Source: Candidatus Xianfuyuplasma coldseepsis (GTDB lineage: Bacteria > Bacillota_I > Bacilli_A > Izemoplasmatales > Izemoplasmataceae). From it: DNA of 64,000 nt. A program made the translations under genes and the position numbers. Of this stretch, positions 33,503-42,012 are shown piece by piece. How positions within the stretch are numbered: the first letter of the stretch is position 1; the number at the start of each line of letters is the position of its first letter. The DNA lies in the NCBI RefSeq assembly GCF_014023125.1, contig NZ_CP048914.1, positions 1 to 64,000 of the forward strand, given 5' to 3'. The notes beneath the pieces were generated by a model. That model searched no databases. It was not told the DNA's origin and was given only the letters and a program-made list of their open reading frames with translations.

Positions 33503-35143
33503 ATGTTTACTATCCATATTAATGATGACACGAAAACATTCGACAGCGCAATCACCTTGCGCGATGTGGTTATGGACCCAAACAAGGAATTTCCAGTAGC
33601 ACGCGTCAATAATCGGTTGCGCGAAATGTCGTATAAATTCGCTTATGATGCAGAAGTTGTTCCACTGACACTTGATCATACTGAGGTGGTTCATGTCTAT
33701 GAAGCCAGTCTACGGTACTTGATTGCGATGGCTTTTTCACGCGTTTATCCAACCTATAATATAAAATTTAAATATTCTGTTTCGCGAGCAATTTTTTGTT
33801 ATATAACAAATGTAGAACAACCAAATATAGAAGACATCATTCAACATGTAACCGCAGAAATGAAGACTTTAGTTGAAGCGGATTTACCCTTTGAACGGAT
33901 CACGACAACCGTGGAGGAAGCCAAAGAGTTTTACCGGGAGAACAATTATCAAGACCGCAATGATATTCTGCAATACCGTCCCGAAAAAACGGTTCACTTC
34001 TACCGTTGCGATTCGTACCAAAACTACATGTACAGTTATATGGTACCCAGCACAGGATATCTGTCCAAGTTTCATATGTTCCCATTTGATATTGGTTTTC
34101 TTATTCAATATCCACGTAGTGAAACCAATCGAGAAATCCCACCGTATCAAGGAGCACCCAAATATATTGATACATTGCGCAAAGCAAGTGTATGGGCTCA
34201 TATTGTTGAAGCGGACTATATCAGTAATTTGAATTCAAAAATTCACAATCAACATACCGTTGATTTCATCCATATGTGTGAAGCCAAGCACAATGCGATG
34301 CTTACCGAGTTAGGTGATCGCATCGCCGATAACAAACATCAAATACGGTTGATTGCGATTGCAGGACCATCCAGTTCCGGGAAAACAACGTTTGCCAATC
34401 GCCTCCGAATCGAACTGATGACGCGTGGTCTACGACCAATCCGAATCAGCCTCGATGATTACTATCTCAATCGCGAAGACATTCCAGTTGAACCCGATGG
34501 ATCAATCGATTTGGAATCCATCAACGCACTCGATGTTGCACTATTCAATGCGAATATGAAAGATCTCATCGCTGGTAAAACGGTTGAATTGCCAGTATTC
34601 GATTTCGCTTCGAAGAAACGCGGTGGTTATCGGACGATGCACGTTACGGAGGATAATCCCATCATCATTGAAGGGATTCACGCTCTCAATGATCTAATGA
34701 CTAGCAGTATTCACAAAAATCAAACCTACAAGATATACATCTCACCACAATTACAACTAAATCTTGATAATCACAATCCAATCAGCATTACGAATCTTCG
34801 TTTATTGCGACGTATTGTACGCGATAAACAATTTCGAAACGCTAGCGCTCTGCGAACCTTGTCAATGTGGCAAAGCGTACGAAACGGAGAATTCAAATGG
34901 ATTTATCCCAACCAAGAACATGCGGACTATGTGTACAACTCCGGACTACAGTATGAACTGAACGTCTTAAAGAAATACGCATTGCCTACACTACAAGAAA
35001 TTCCAAATGATAGTGAATACTACATGATGGCAAACCGCTTAATTAAATTCTTGAAATACTTCAAGGACATTAACGATGATCTCGTACCAAACAATAGTTT
35101 ACTCCGTGAATTTATTGGTGGTAGTTGTTTCCATGAAGAATAG
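33503..35143 (+). CDS. TGS-domain nucleoside (uridine-type) kinase
   Basis: The 546-residue protein combines an N-terminal TGS-like and threonyl-tRNA-synthetase-like region (residues 1 to about 200) with a uridine-kinase/phosphoribulokinase-type P-loop domain. The Walker A motif is GPSSSGKTT near residue 290, and ISLDDYYLNRED follows. This architecture is a conserved Firmicute family annotated as nucleoside kinase; its exact substrate is not known. It fits the nearby nucleases and nucleotidases as the step that re-phosphorylates imported or released nucleosides, which is inference. A terminator with a perfect GCACACA stem follows. Confidence 0.88.
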   Translation: MFTIHINDDTKTFDSAITLRDVVMDPNKEFPVARVNNRLREMSYKFAYDAEVVPLTLDHTEVVHVYEASLRYLIAMAFSRVYPTYNIKFKYSVSRAIFCYITNVEQPNIEDIIQHVTAEMKTLVEADLPFERITTTVEEAKEFYRENNYQDRNDILQYRPEKTVHFYRCDSYQNYMYSYMVPSTGYLSKFHMFPFDIGFLIQYPRSETNREIPPYQGAPKYIDTLRKASVWAHIVEADYISNLNSKIHNQHTVDFIHMCEAKHNAMLTELGDRIADNKHQIRLIAIAGPSSSGKTTFANRLRIELMTRGLRPIRISLDDYYLNREDIPVEPDGSIDLESINALDVALFNANMKDLIAGKTVELPVFDFASKKRGGYRTMHVTEDNPIIIEGIHALNDLMTSSIHKNQTYKIYISPQLQLNLDNHNPISITNLRLLRRIVRDKQFRNASALRTLSMWQSVRNGEFKWIYPNQEHADYVYNSGLQYELNVLKKYALPTLQEIPNDSEYYMMANRLIKFLKYFKDINDDLVPNNSLLREFIGGSCFHEE

Positions 35144-35166
35144 CACACAGATGTGTGCTTTTTTTT
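35143..35166 (+). terminator. Terminator after the nucleoside kinase gene
   Basis: GCACACA-GA-TGTGTGC is followed by eight T. Confidence 0.85.
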
Positions 35167-35179
35167 ATGAACTATTCGA

Positions 35180-35205
35180 CAAAAAAAAGAGGACATCAGT
35201 CCTCT
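35180..35205 (-). terminator. Terminator after the GNAT gene
   Basis: AGAGGAC-ATCA-GTCCTCT lies next to nine A, a T run on the minus strand. The GNAT stop codon (35196-35198) is in the hairpin. Confidence 0.85.
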
Positions 35206-35678
35206 TGTGCAAATTTTTTCAACTCTTCGCCATCCATGCGGAATGGAATCCACCCTCGCAATGGTTTTGCCCCGAGGTTTTCATAGAACCGAATCGATGG
35301 TTTGTTCCATTCAAGACAGTCCCACTCAAACCGCAAACAATGATTTTCTAGTGCGGTTTTTGCCAAGTACTTCAATACCATTTTCCCGTATCCTTTTCCA
35401 CGTTCTTCATCACTGACAAAGAAATCTTCTAGATGCAGTGTCGGACGAGCTAAAAAGGTCGAAAATTTGTAGAAGTATACGGCAAATCCAATTGGTTTTT
35501 CATCGCGGCGTAAGAAAATGACTTCGGCACGATTCATATCGAAAATATTGCGTTCTATATCTTCCACGCTTGCTTTTACATATTTTCGCATCCGTTCATA
35601 TTTTGCCAATCCTTTGATAAATTCCAGTATGATTGGTGCTTCTTCTCGTTTTGCTTTTGAAATGGTTACATCATTCAT
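35196..35678 (-). CDS. GNAT acetyltransferase, spermidine/spermine acetyltransferase-like
   Basis: The 160-residue protein is a GNAT fold enzyme whose closest recognisable pattern is the diamine (spermidine/spermine) N1-acetyltransferase group: LHLEDFFVSDEERGKGYG, the acetyl-CoA-binding loop, followed by FEWDCLEWNKPSIRFYENLGA and a C-terminal WIPFRMDGEELKKFA. The family acetylates polyamines or related amines such as thialysine in the cytosol. The substrate here is inferred from motif similarity only. It is a single gene, with AAGGAGTGACCAT before the ATG, and it ends in its own terminator. Confidence 0.85.
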   Translation of the reverse strand: MNDVTISKAKREEAPIILEFIKGLAKYERMRKYVKASVEDIERNIFDMNRAEVIFLRRDEKPIGFAVYFYKFSTFLARPTLHLEDFFVSDEERGKGYGKMVLKYLAKTALENHCLRFEWDCLEWNKPSIRFYENLGAKPLRGWIPFRMDGEELKKFAQED

Positions 35679-35766
35679 ATGGTCACTCCTTCTTTGTAAT
35701 TGATAATCCTTACACTAATATTGTATCATAGAACCGAAAAAATCAATATCATTTGATTTAAAAAAA

Positions 35767-35780
35767 AGAGCCATGGCTCT
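35767..35780 (-). terminator. Terminator after the NYN-domain gene
   Basis: AGAGCCATGGCTCT is a perfect palindrome next to an A run (T run on the minus strand). It overlaps the stop codon at 35779-35781. Confidence 0.8.
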
Positions 35781-36624
35781 ATTTTTTAGATTGAATTCGA
35801 TTTAAATACTGAATAATTTTTTGGCGATCATTAATTGTAAATTGATGCGAACTGTCTTTTTGAAATTCAATCACTTTCGCTTCTTCTAAAACTTTATATA
35901 CCGCTTTGAATTTTTTAAATTTCGTTTGCGATAGATTTAAATTGTCATCAATTTGACGAAATCGATTGTTTGTATCAAGGGTCGTATAAACCTTTTCTTC
36001 TTGATAGGAACGCATAACTTTCAAAATACCTGCAACTGCTCGAATATTAAGATCCGTTGTTAAATACGGCTTGATTTTCATAAAATCAGTGGTCTTACGC
36101 TTGGTTGTTGTTGCTGTCGTTGTTGTTTTCTTCGTTGGTTTTGGTGTTGGAATCACTTTGAAATCATCCATGATTAGAATTTTATCCGTCGATGATTTGA
36201 ACACTGTTCGTTGCGAGTCTTCTGGTGTCGCAACCAACCATACTTGACGATTGAACTTACGCAGCGTATTCATTACAATCGAATAATCGGAATCACTTGT
36301 TAAGAATACAAACAAGTCAAATTCGGGATTACCGACATGCAGTTTTTCGAGTGCATCAACACTAATCATTAAATCCGCTCGATTTTTCTTATTAGCGATG
36401 TGCGGTGCGTCTTCAATCGTGAAATTAAGTTCACTTAACTGATTGCGGAATCGCTTTAAGTTATTCGAATCTCCAATTGCTTTTTTTAGTCCAAATACTG
36501 CTTTATCTACGTCATCAAACTCATTACTTACTTGCAAGCGAATATCATCAAGTAAGTCTTCAAAACTGATCATACCTTGAATATTCTCAACATCTAAATA
36601 GATGGCTATTGATATTTGTTTCAT
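35779..36624 (-). CDS. NYN-domain (PIN-like) ribonuclease-type protein with C-terminal winged helix
   Basis: The 281-residue protein has an N-terminal NYN/LabA-like domain (about residues 1-155). The acidic residues expected for metal binding are in YLDVENIQG, KKNRADLMISVDAL and FLTSDSDYSIV. A linker rich in Thr and Lys (about 158-180) leads to a C-terminal helical domain resembling a winged helix (about 185-278). NYN proteins are RNA-processing or RNA-degrading nucleases; the specific target is unknown. It is a single gene, with AGAAGGAGGTACAC before the ATG and a terminator overlapping its stop. Confidence 0.85.
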   Translation of the reverse strand: MKQISIAIYLDVENIQGMISFEDLLDDIRLQVSNEFDDVDKAVFGLKKAIGDSNNLKRFRNQLSELNFTIEDAPHIANKKNRADLMISVDALEKLHVGNPEFDLFVFLTSDSDYSIVMNTLRKFNRQVWLVATPEDSQRTVFKSSTDKILIMDDFKVIPTPKPTKKTTTTATTTKRKTTDFMKIKPYLTTDLNIRAVAGILKVMRSYQEEKVYTTLDTNNRFRQIDDNLNLSQTKFKKFKAVYKVLEEAKVIEFQKDSSHQFTINDRQKIIQYLNRIQSKK

Positions 36625-36686
36625 GTGTACCTCCTTCTATATGTACGCTAGTATTATAACACACTTATTGATTGGGACAAAGAGTA

Positions 36687-36710
36687 CAAAAAAAACTCAT
36701 TTCTGAGTTT
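36687..36710 (-). terminator. Terminator after the thioredoxin gene
   Basis: AAACTCA-TTTC-TGAGTTT lies next to an A run, giving a T run on the minus strand. The trx stop codon begins in the stem at 36709. Confidence 0.8.
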
Positions 36711-37044
36711 AGTTTGCTAATTCTTCACGTTCTAATTTTTTCAAGAAATCATGCAATGGTTTTTCAGGAACAAACCCAACGTTTTGACCCAATACTTCTT
36801 GCCCATTAAAGAACAATAATGTTGGTACGCTAGACACACCATATTGATAGGCCTGTGGATGTTCATTGGCATCCGCTGCGATAAATACAACATCTTGTAA
36901 GTCTTCATTCGTAGCCAATTTTTCAAAGATTGGTTTTAACATTTTACATGGTGGACATGTTGTAGTTGCAAATTTAACAATCCCAATTTTTCCATCTTGC
37001 AAGTAATCTTGAACGGTTTCGTTCGCTTTTAGTTCAACAAACAT
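36709..37044 (-). CDS. trxA: Thioredoxin-like protein, CPPC active site
   Basis: The 111-residue protein is a single thioredoxin domain. The active site is C30-P-P-C33 instead of the usual CGPC, within FATTTCPPCKML; the cis-proline loop is VSSVPTLLFF. CPPC is found in some thioredoxin-like oxidoreductases and shifts redox potential, so the role may differ from general thioredoxin. The ATG at 37044 follows AAAAGGAGTGTGATTCAC; a longer reading frame reaches 37095 but lacks a ribosome-binding site. No thioredoxin reductase is nearby. It has no signal peptide, so it is cytosolic. Confidence 0.9.
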   Translation of the reverse strand: MFVELKANETVQDYLQDGKIGIVKFATTTCPPCKMLKPIFEKLATNEDLQDVVFIAADANEHPQAYQYGVSSVPTLLFFNGQEVLGQNVGFVPEKPLHDFLKKLEREELAN

Positions 37045-37176
37045 GTGAATCACACTCCTTTTATATTTACGTAGATATTGTACTCTTATTTGCATCTTTT
37101 TTCAAATAGTTTGCTCACAAACCAAAAATCGATAAATTCAATCCGATATCATGGTATAATAAGCTGAGGTGGTTCG

Positions 37177-37716
37177 ATGGAAACCAATGTAAATCAATAC
37201 GTTCATCAGGTCTTACAATCGCATATAACTCCCAGTACAGTTGCCATTGATGCGACATGTGGGAATGGTCACGATACGCTCTTTTTAGCCAATCACTGTC
37301 TCCACGTTCACGCGTTTGACATTCAAGCACAAGCAATCCAGGCTACCAAAAACAAGATACCAACAAAGAATGTTACCTTTTATCATCAGTCCCATGATAC
37401 GTTCTTGACACTATTTAAACCGCAGTCCATTGATCTTATCGTATACAACTTAGGTTACTTACCAGGAACGGATCATGCCATTACCACAACCCCACAAACC
37501 ACCCTTACGTCACTCCAACAAGCTCTTGATATCCTATCGATTCACGGTCTAATATCATTGACAATCTATATTGGACATGCGGGGGGAAAACAGGAAGCTG
37601 AAACAATAGAAAATTTTCTTTGTACACTCGACAAACATGACTACACGATTCAAAAAGTCACCTACTTTAATCGAAAACAATCCCCGTATGTAGTTTTTAT
37701 TCAAAAAGAGAAATAA
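37177..37716 (+). CDS. mnmM: tRNA methyltransferase MnmM (YtqB family)
   Basis: The 179-residue protein is a class I SAM-dependent methyltransferase with the SAM-binding loop AIDATCGNGHDT (near residues 23-34) and the NLGYLPGTDH motif (near 91-100) that is characteristic of the YtqB family. YtqB has been shown in Bacillus to be MnmM, which methylates nm5s2U to mnm5s2U at tRNA position 34. The same function is expected here. An extended -10 (TGGTATAAT, 37152-37160) lies 16 bp before the ATG. It is a single gene, with no clear terminator before the nucleotidase lipoprotein gene. Confidence 0.88.
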   Translation: METNVNQYVHQVLQSHITPSTVAIDATCGNGHDTLFLANHCLHVHAFDIQAQAIQATKNKIPTKNVTFYHQSHDTFLTLFKPQSIDLIVYNLGYLPGTDHAITTTPQTTLTSLQQALDILSIHGLISLTIYIGHAGGKQEAETIENFLCTLDKHDYTIQKVTYFNRKQSPYVVFIQKEK

Positions 37717-37773
37717 ATCGTTCACAACGTCATTTTTATGGTACAATATTGTGTTACACGAAAGGTGATATAT

Positions 37774-39243
37774 ATGAAAAAAATAGTTTCAGTAATGCTG
37801 CTATTAATTACGTCTCTCATTCTAACAGCCTGCACCAAAGAAGACCCGATAGTATGTAAGAACGGGTACATCCTTGAAGAGGATACTTGTGTCTTAGAGT
37901 CAGATTATATCGACATTTATTACATTAACGATTTTCATGGTGCGTTGCTTCCAACGACTGAGCAAATCGGAATCAGTTATATTGCAAACTTAATCAACAC
38001 TCGAAAAATTGAGAATCCGGATCAAGTATTGTTTTTAGCTGGGGGAGACATTCTCCAGGGAAGCGCATTGTCGAACTACTACAACGGATTATCGACAATT
38101 AATCTCCTGAATTTATCCTCATTGGATGCATTCACAATAGGAAATCATGAATTTGATTGGGGAATCGATGTCGTCACCCAATACGCTGATGGAAACATCG
38201 ATAATGGCGAAGCTGATTTTCCATTCTTAGGAGCGAATATCTACTTGGACGGAACAACCACCATCCCCGATGGTATTGAACCGTATACGATCATTGAAAA
38301 AGGAGAACACAAAATCGGTATTATCGGTACCATTGGATATGGACTAGAATATTCGATCGCGACCTCTAAAATTGAAGGATATTACTTCGGTTCACCAACC
38401 GATGCTGTCGAAGAATACGCGACTCTTTTACGAACGGAACATCAGTGCGATACAGTCATCGTTATTGCTCATGATACAGGTACACTAAATAATACCGTGA
38501 CCCAACTAACTGGTGATGCTCGCGTCGATGCCATTTTCAACGGTCACTCCCATAGTGATTACACGACAACCATCAATGGTATTCCGGTCATGCAATCCGG
38601 TGCTAGTGGTGAGTTTGTCGGACAACTACGATTAAATTATGAAAACGGACAAATCACCAGTACCCAAACGCGAAATTTAACCAGTGCTGATGATGACTTG
38701 TTACTATATGAAGACACAACAGTACAAGCATTGCTTCAAGAATATATTGATGAAACTGATCCCTTATTTAACACCCCAATCATTACATCGGAAGCCCGAT
38801 TCTCCAGTTATGATTTAACCGATTGGATTGCTCAATTAATCCGTATCAAAACCGGCAGTGATATTGCATTCCATAATTATGGTGGTACACGTACCGATGT
38901 CGCTAGTGGTGAGGTACTTTCTCTCGGTAAGTTGTATGAAATATGGCCATTTGATAATGTCATTAAAACAGTTGAACTAACCGGCACAGAAGTAAACTGG
39001 TTAATCAGTAGTGGTGGTTTAGGGTACAATACAACCATCACAACATTTAATCCAAGTAGTACGTATCTCGTTGCGACAAATGATTATGTTTTTGATAAAG
39101 ATTCGAATCCATTCTTAGATGGTGAGAACATCAATAACACGGGTCTGCTCCTACGAGACCTCGCTGAAGCGGAACTACTACTTCAATCCGAGACCTATGA
39201 TCTATTTAATACGAGCAACACAATATTAAGCACATCCGAATAA
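37774..39243 (+). CDS. 5'-nucleotidase lipoprotein (surface)
   Basis: The 489-residue protein has a lipoprotein signal (LTAC, Cys20), one short Cys module (CKNGYILEEDTCV) also seen in tandem in the pullulanase, then a UshA-like two-domain nucleotidase. Metallophosphatase motifs are YINDFHG, GGDILQGS, IGNHEFDWG, VIAHD and NGHSH; the C-terminal domain begins near residue 310. It should remove phosphate from extracellular nucleotides at the membrane surface. A TGGTACAAT extended -10 lies at 37739-37747. The ATG at 37774 follows GAAAGGTGATATAT; an earlier in-frame ATG at 37738 overlaps the promoter and is rejected. A terminator shared with the NTF2-like gene contains its stop. Confidence 0.91.
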   Translation: MKKIVSVMLLLITSLILTACTKEDPIVCKNGYILEEDTCVLESDYIDIYYINDFHGALLPTTEQIGISYIANLINTRKIENPDQVLFLAGGDILQGSALSNYYNGLSTINLLNLSSLDAFTIGNHEFDWGIDVVTQYADGNIDNGEADFPFLGANIYLDGTTTIPDGIEPYTIIEKGEHKIGIIGTIGYGLEYSIATSKIEGYYFGSPTDAVEEYATLLRTEHQCDTVIVIAHDTGTLNNTVTQLTGDARVDAIFNGHSHSDYTTTINGIPVMQSGASGEFVGQLRLNYENGQITSTQTRNLTSADDDLLLYEDTTVQALLQEYIDETDPLFNTPIITSEARFSSYDLTDWIAQLIRIKTGSDIAFHNYGGTRTDVASGEVLSLGKLYEIWPFDNVIKTVELTGTEVNWLISSGGLGYNTTITTFNPSSTYLVATNDYVFDKDSNPFLDGENINNTGLLLRDLAEAELLLQSETYDLFNTSNTILSTSE

Positions 39244-39267
39244 AAAAGAGGACAGCGTCCTCTTTTT
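39243..39267. terminator. Bidirectional terminator shared by convergent genes
   Basis: AAAAAGAGGAC-AGC-GTCCTCTTTTT is a perfect 11-bp stem. It overlaps the stop codons of both convergent genes (39241-39243 plus strand, 39266-39268 minus strand). Confidence 0.9.
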
Positions 39268-39640
39268 AGTTACCCATGTCAAATACAATTGTCCATTGAT
39301 TACTGATTTTTCGCCATACATTGACATACTTACCATGTTGTTTTTTGGTTTCCCCATTGGTGAGATAGGTACGTTCATACAATCCAGTTGTGACACCCAA
39401 AGAGTTGTCGCCACTAACAAATGCATATGTGGGTGACCATGTGAAGATTACATGATCCAAACTATATAACTCTTGTAGTGATGGTTCGATAGACGACCAT
39501 CCCTCTACATACGGATTGTGTTCACTTGTTGCCATAAGGACATCATCGGCACAATAACGTCTCCATGCAAAGACCCCTTCTGTTTGCGCTAATCGTGCAA
39601 ATTGACGATCGATTTCTAATAATTGTTCTTCCTTTGTCAT
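39266..39640 (-). CDS. NTF2-like / DUF4440 family protein
   Basis: The 124-residue protein has the size and pattern of SnoaL/DUF4440 proteins of the NTF2-like fold: an N-terminal helix pair with WRRYCADDVLM, a central helix and four C-terminal strands ending in YVNVWRKISNQWTIVFDM. Such proteins are small cone-shaped ligand binders or isomerase-like enzymes, and the function cannot be predicted. It has no signal peptide. The ATG at 39640 is preceded by GAGGTGAAGAC. Confidence 0.75.
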   Translation of the reverse strand: MTKEEQLLEIDRQFARLAQTEGVFAWRRYCADDVLMATSEHNPYVEGWSSIEPSLQELYSLDHVIFTWSPTYAFVSGDNSLGVTTGLYERTYLTNGETKKQHGKYVNVWRKISNQWTIVFDMGN

Positions 39641-39759
39641 ATGTCTTCACCTCAATTTGATTGTACCACGACACAACGAAACATGAAACAGGTTTCGCAT
39701 TCATTATCAAGTCTCGTTTTTATCACACAATATGATATACTATATGTGAGGTGTTTCCC

Positions 39760-41976
39760 ATGAAAAAATTAGTAATCATACTATCATTCACACTACTTAT
39801 TATCGGGTTATCCGCATGTACAGAGGAACCTGATTATTCTATATTCGTAAACCTAGAAGATGGACATACCATCGAGCAATACGTTGGTGAAGAGTCGATT
39901 CAACTAGAGGATATCACGGTAACCGATGCAGATGACAACGTTCTTGAAGCAACGTTAAGTTGGGAAGGTACCTACGATTTACAAGTTGTCGGTTCCTACG
40001 CATTAACCCTCAGTATTGTGGTAGATGAAAATCGACAAACATCACGGCAAATGACACTCAATGTCATTCCCGAAACCTGTGAAATGAACCCCAATCAAGA
40101 ACAATGTGTAATACCTGTTGCAGGGGTTTCATATCGTGCATCAACCTTAAGTATGAGTTCCATCTACATTGGTGATTTCGTTCTCCTTCAATGGGACGTT
40201 ACGCCACTCAATGCTGATAATACTGATGTTACTTTTTCCTCAAGTAATCCATTGGTTGCAGAAGTTAATGACTTTGGTTATGTTTTTGCAAAGCTAGAAG
40301 GTACTGTCGATATCACCATTACTACGGTTGACGGTTCGTATACAGCAACTCATACATTTAGTATTATCGAGAAATCATGTGAGGTGGATCCTCTGCAAGA
40401 CAAATGCGTCAACATCTTCTTAGATGATGACAGTCGTATTGTTGATTTAAGTGATGGCTACGTCTCTCAAACCAACTATGATGCAATCTATCCGAACAAC
40501 AAGATCTACTATGAGATTTTTGTTCGACGCTTCGCTGATACCGATGGCGACTACACCGGTGACTTGAATGGGATTATTGAGAACATTCCGTATCTAGAAA
40601 TGCTTGGTGTCGGTGGACTATGGTTGATGCCAATTATGGAAACCACTAGTGATCACGGCTATGATATCAGCGACTATTACAGTATTAATCCTGAATATGG
40701 AACAATGAGTGATTTTGACGATTTAATCACGGCGACTTCCGCTGCAAATATCGATGTCATTATCGACCTTGTTGTCAATCATATGGGGGCTCACAACAAC
40801 ATCTTTCAAGATGTCCTTAAATATGGCACATCAAGTGATTATTACGATTGGTTCACCTGGGCTAGTTTAGGAGATGGTGTCATCAATCAAACCGGTAGTT
40901 GGGGACAGCCCATTTGGTATAACCCGAATGACTCAACATGGTGGCTGAAAGCCTCCAGTTTCAACATTCATGAGTCTTTGGATGACAAGTATTACTTTGG
41001 CTACTTCTCCGATTGGATGCCAGACTTAAACTTGGAGAATCCCGATGTTGTTGACTACATCTATGATGTCGCTGAGTTTTGGTTAAACAAAGGCGTTACT
41101 GGATTTCGTATGGATGCGACAAGCCATCTATATGCCCTTCATGAACATCCCGATATTATCGATCGTGATCAAGCAAACATTGACTTTCTAACTGGTTTCA
41201 ATCAACATGTTACATCGATAAATAATGATGCATTCGTGGTCATAGAAGCATGGGAATCCTATAGTGTCTTGGATTATTACCAATCCGGAAACAGCGTTTT
41301 TAACTTCCCGTTTAATTATGGCATCAAAGATATCGTTCGGGGATACAATACCGAAAGTTTATTGGATTCCATGAATTCCACCTACGATGTCATCTATGGT
41401 TACAATAGTGATGCTGTCGATTCCACATTTATTTCCAACCATGATATGGATCGTGCAGCAACACAGTTATCCGATGAACAAATACGACAAGCCTCCGAGC
41501 TACTACTGACAATTCCGAGTAATCCATTTATTTACTATGGCGATGAGATTGGTATGCTTGGAACAAGGACCAATATGGTTTGGGGTAGTTATTTTTCAGG
41601 ACTGGCTACCAACAGTGCGGATTATAGTGTCGATAGTGTTGCCGTTCAACTAAACGATGACGAGTCCCTTCTTAACACTTACATTCAAATTGGTGAACTC
41701 CGAAACAATAGCTTAGCATTACAATACGGAGATTTTACTCCTTATCACAACCAACAACTACACGGATATTTCCGTTACTTTGAAAACGGTGAGGATGCAC
41801 AACTGGTTCTCGTATTATTCAATTTCTCTAGTTCATCATCCTACCCAATCCCATCGGAGTTTACGAGTTATGAAATATTGTATTCCTCAACACCATCCAA
41901 TCTCGGTGGTCTATCTCCTGAATCAACCATGATTCTCCAGTTACCACTCGATTTGTTAGATGATGTATTGCAATAG
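39760..41976 (+). CDS. Alpha-amylase-family (GH13) lipoprotein with Ig-like domains
   Basis: The 738-residue protein has a lipoprotein signal (LSAC, Cys20), an Ig-like domain, a Cys-pair linker (CEMNPNQEQC), a BIG2-type domain (about 115-200), a second linker (CEVDPLQDKC) and a GH13 barrel from about residue 235. Catalytic residues are visible: nucleophile Asp in GFRMDATS near 451, acid/base Glu in VIEAWE near 495 and the third Asp in SNHDMDR near 561; IDLVVNH precedes them. It should hydrolyse alpha-1,4-glucans at the cell surface. The ATG at 39760 is chosen; the GTG nine bases upstream is part of GAGGTG. It is convergent with the starch transport operon. A terminator follows. Confidence 0.92.
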   Translation: MKKLVIILSFTLLIIGLSACTEEPDYSIFVNLEDGHTIEQYVGEESIQLEDITVTDADDNVLEATLSWEGTYDLQVVGSYALTLSIVVDENRQTSRQMTLNVIPETCEMNPNQEQCVIPVAGVSYRASTLSMSSIYIGDFVLLQWDVTPLNADNTDVTFSSSNPLVAEVNDFGYVFAKLEGTVDITITTVDGSYTATHTFSIIEKSCEVDPLQDKCVNIFLDDDSRIVDLSDGYVSQTNYDAIYPNNKIYYEIFVRRFADTDGDYTGDLNGIIENIPYLEMLGVGGLWLMPIMETTSDHGYDISDYYSINPEYGTMSDFDDLITATSAANIDVIIDLVVNHMGAHNNIFQDVLKYGTSSDYYDWFTWASLGDGVINQTGSWGQPIWYNPNDSTWWLKASSFNIHESLDDKYYFGYFSDWMPDLNLENPDVVDYIYDVAEFWLNKGVTGFRMDATSHLYALHEHPDIIDRDQANIDFLTGFNQHVTSINNDAFVVIEAWESYSVLDYYQSGNSVFNFPFNYGIKDIVRGYNTESLLDSMNSTYDVIYGYNSDAVDSTFISNHDMDRAATQLSDEQIRQASELLLTIPSNPFIYYGDEIGMLGTRTNMVWGSYFSGLATNSADYSVDSVAVQLNDDESLLNTYIQIGELRNNSLALQYGDFTPYHNQQLHGYFRYFENGEDAQLVLVLFNFSSSSSYPIPSEFTSYEILYSSTPSNLGGLSPESTMILQLPLDLLDDVLQ

Positions 41977-42006
41977 AAAAGGTCTGAAAATTTCAGACCT
42001 TTTTTT
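41977..42006. terminator. Terminator between the amylase and transport operon ends
   Basis: AAAAGGTCTGA / TCAGACCTTTT form an 11-bp stem with T runs on both strands; it lies between the two convergent stop codons. Confidence 0.88.
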
Positions 42007-42012
42007 ATTGTT

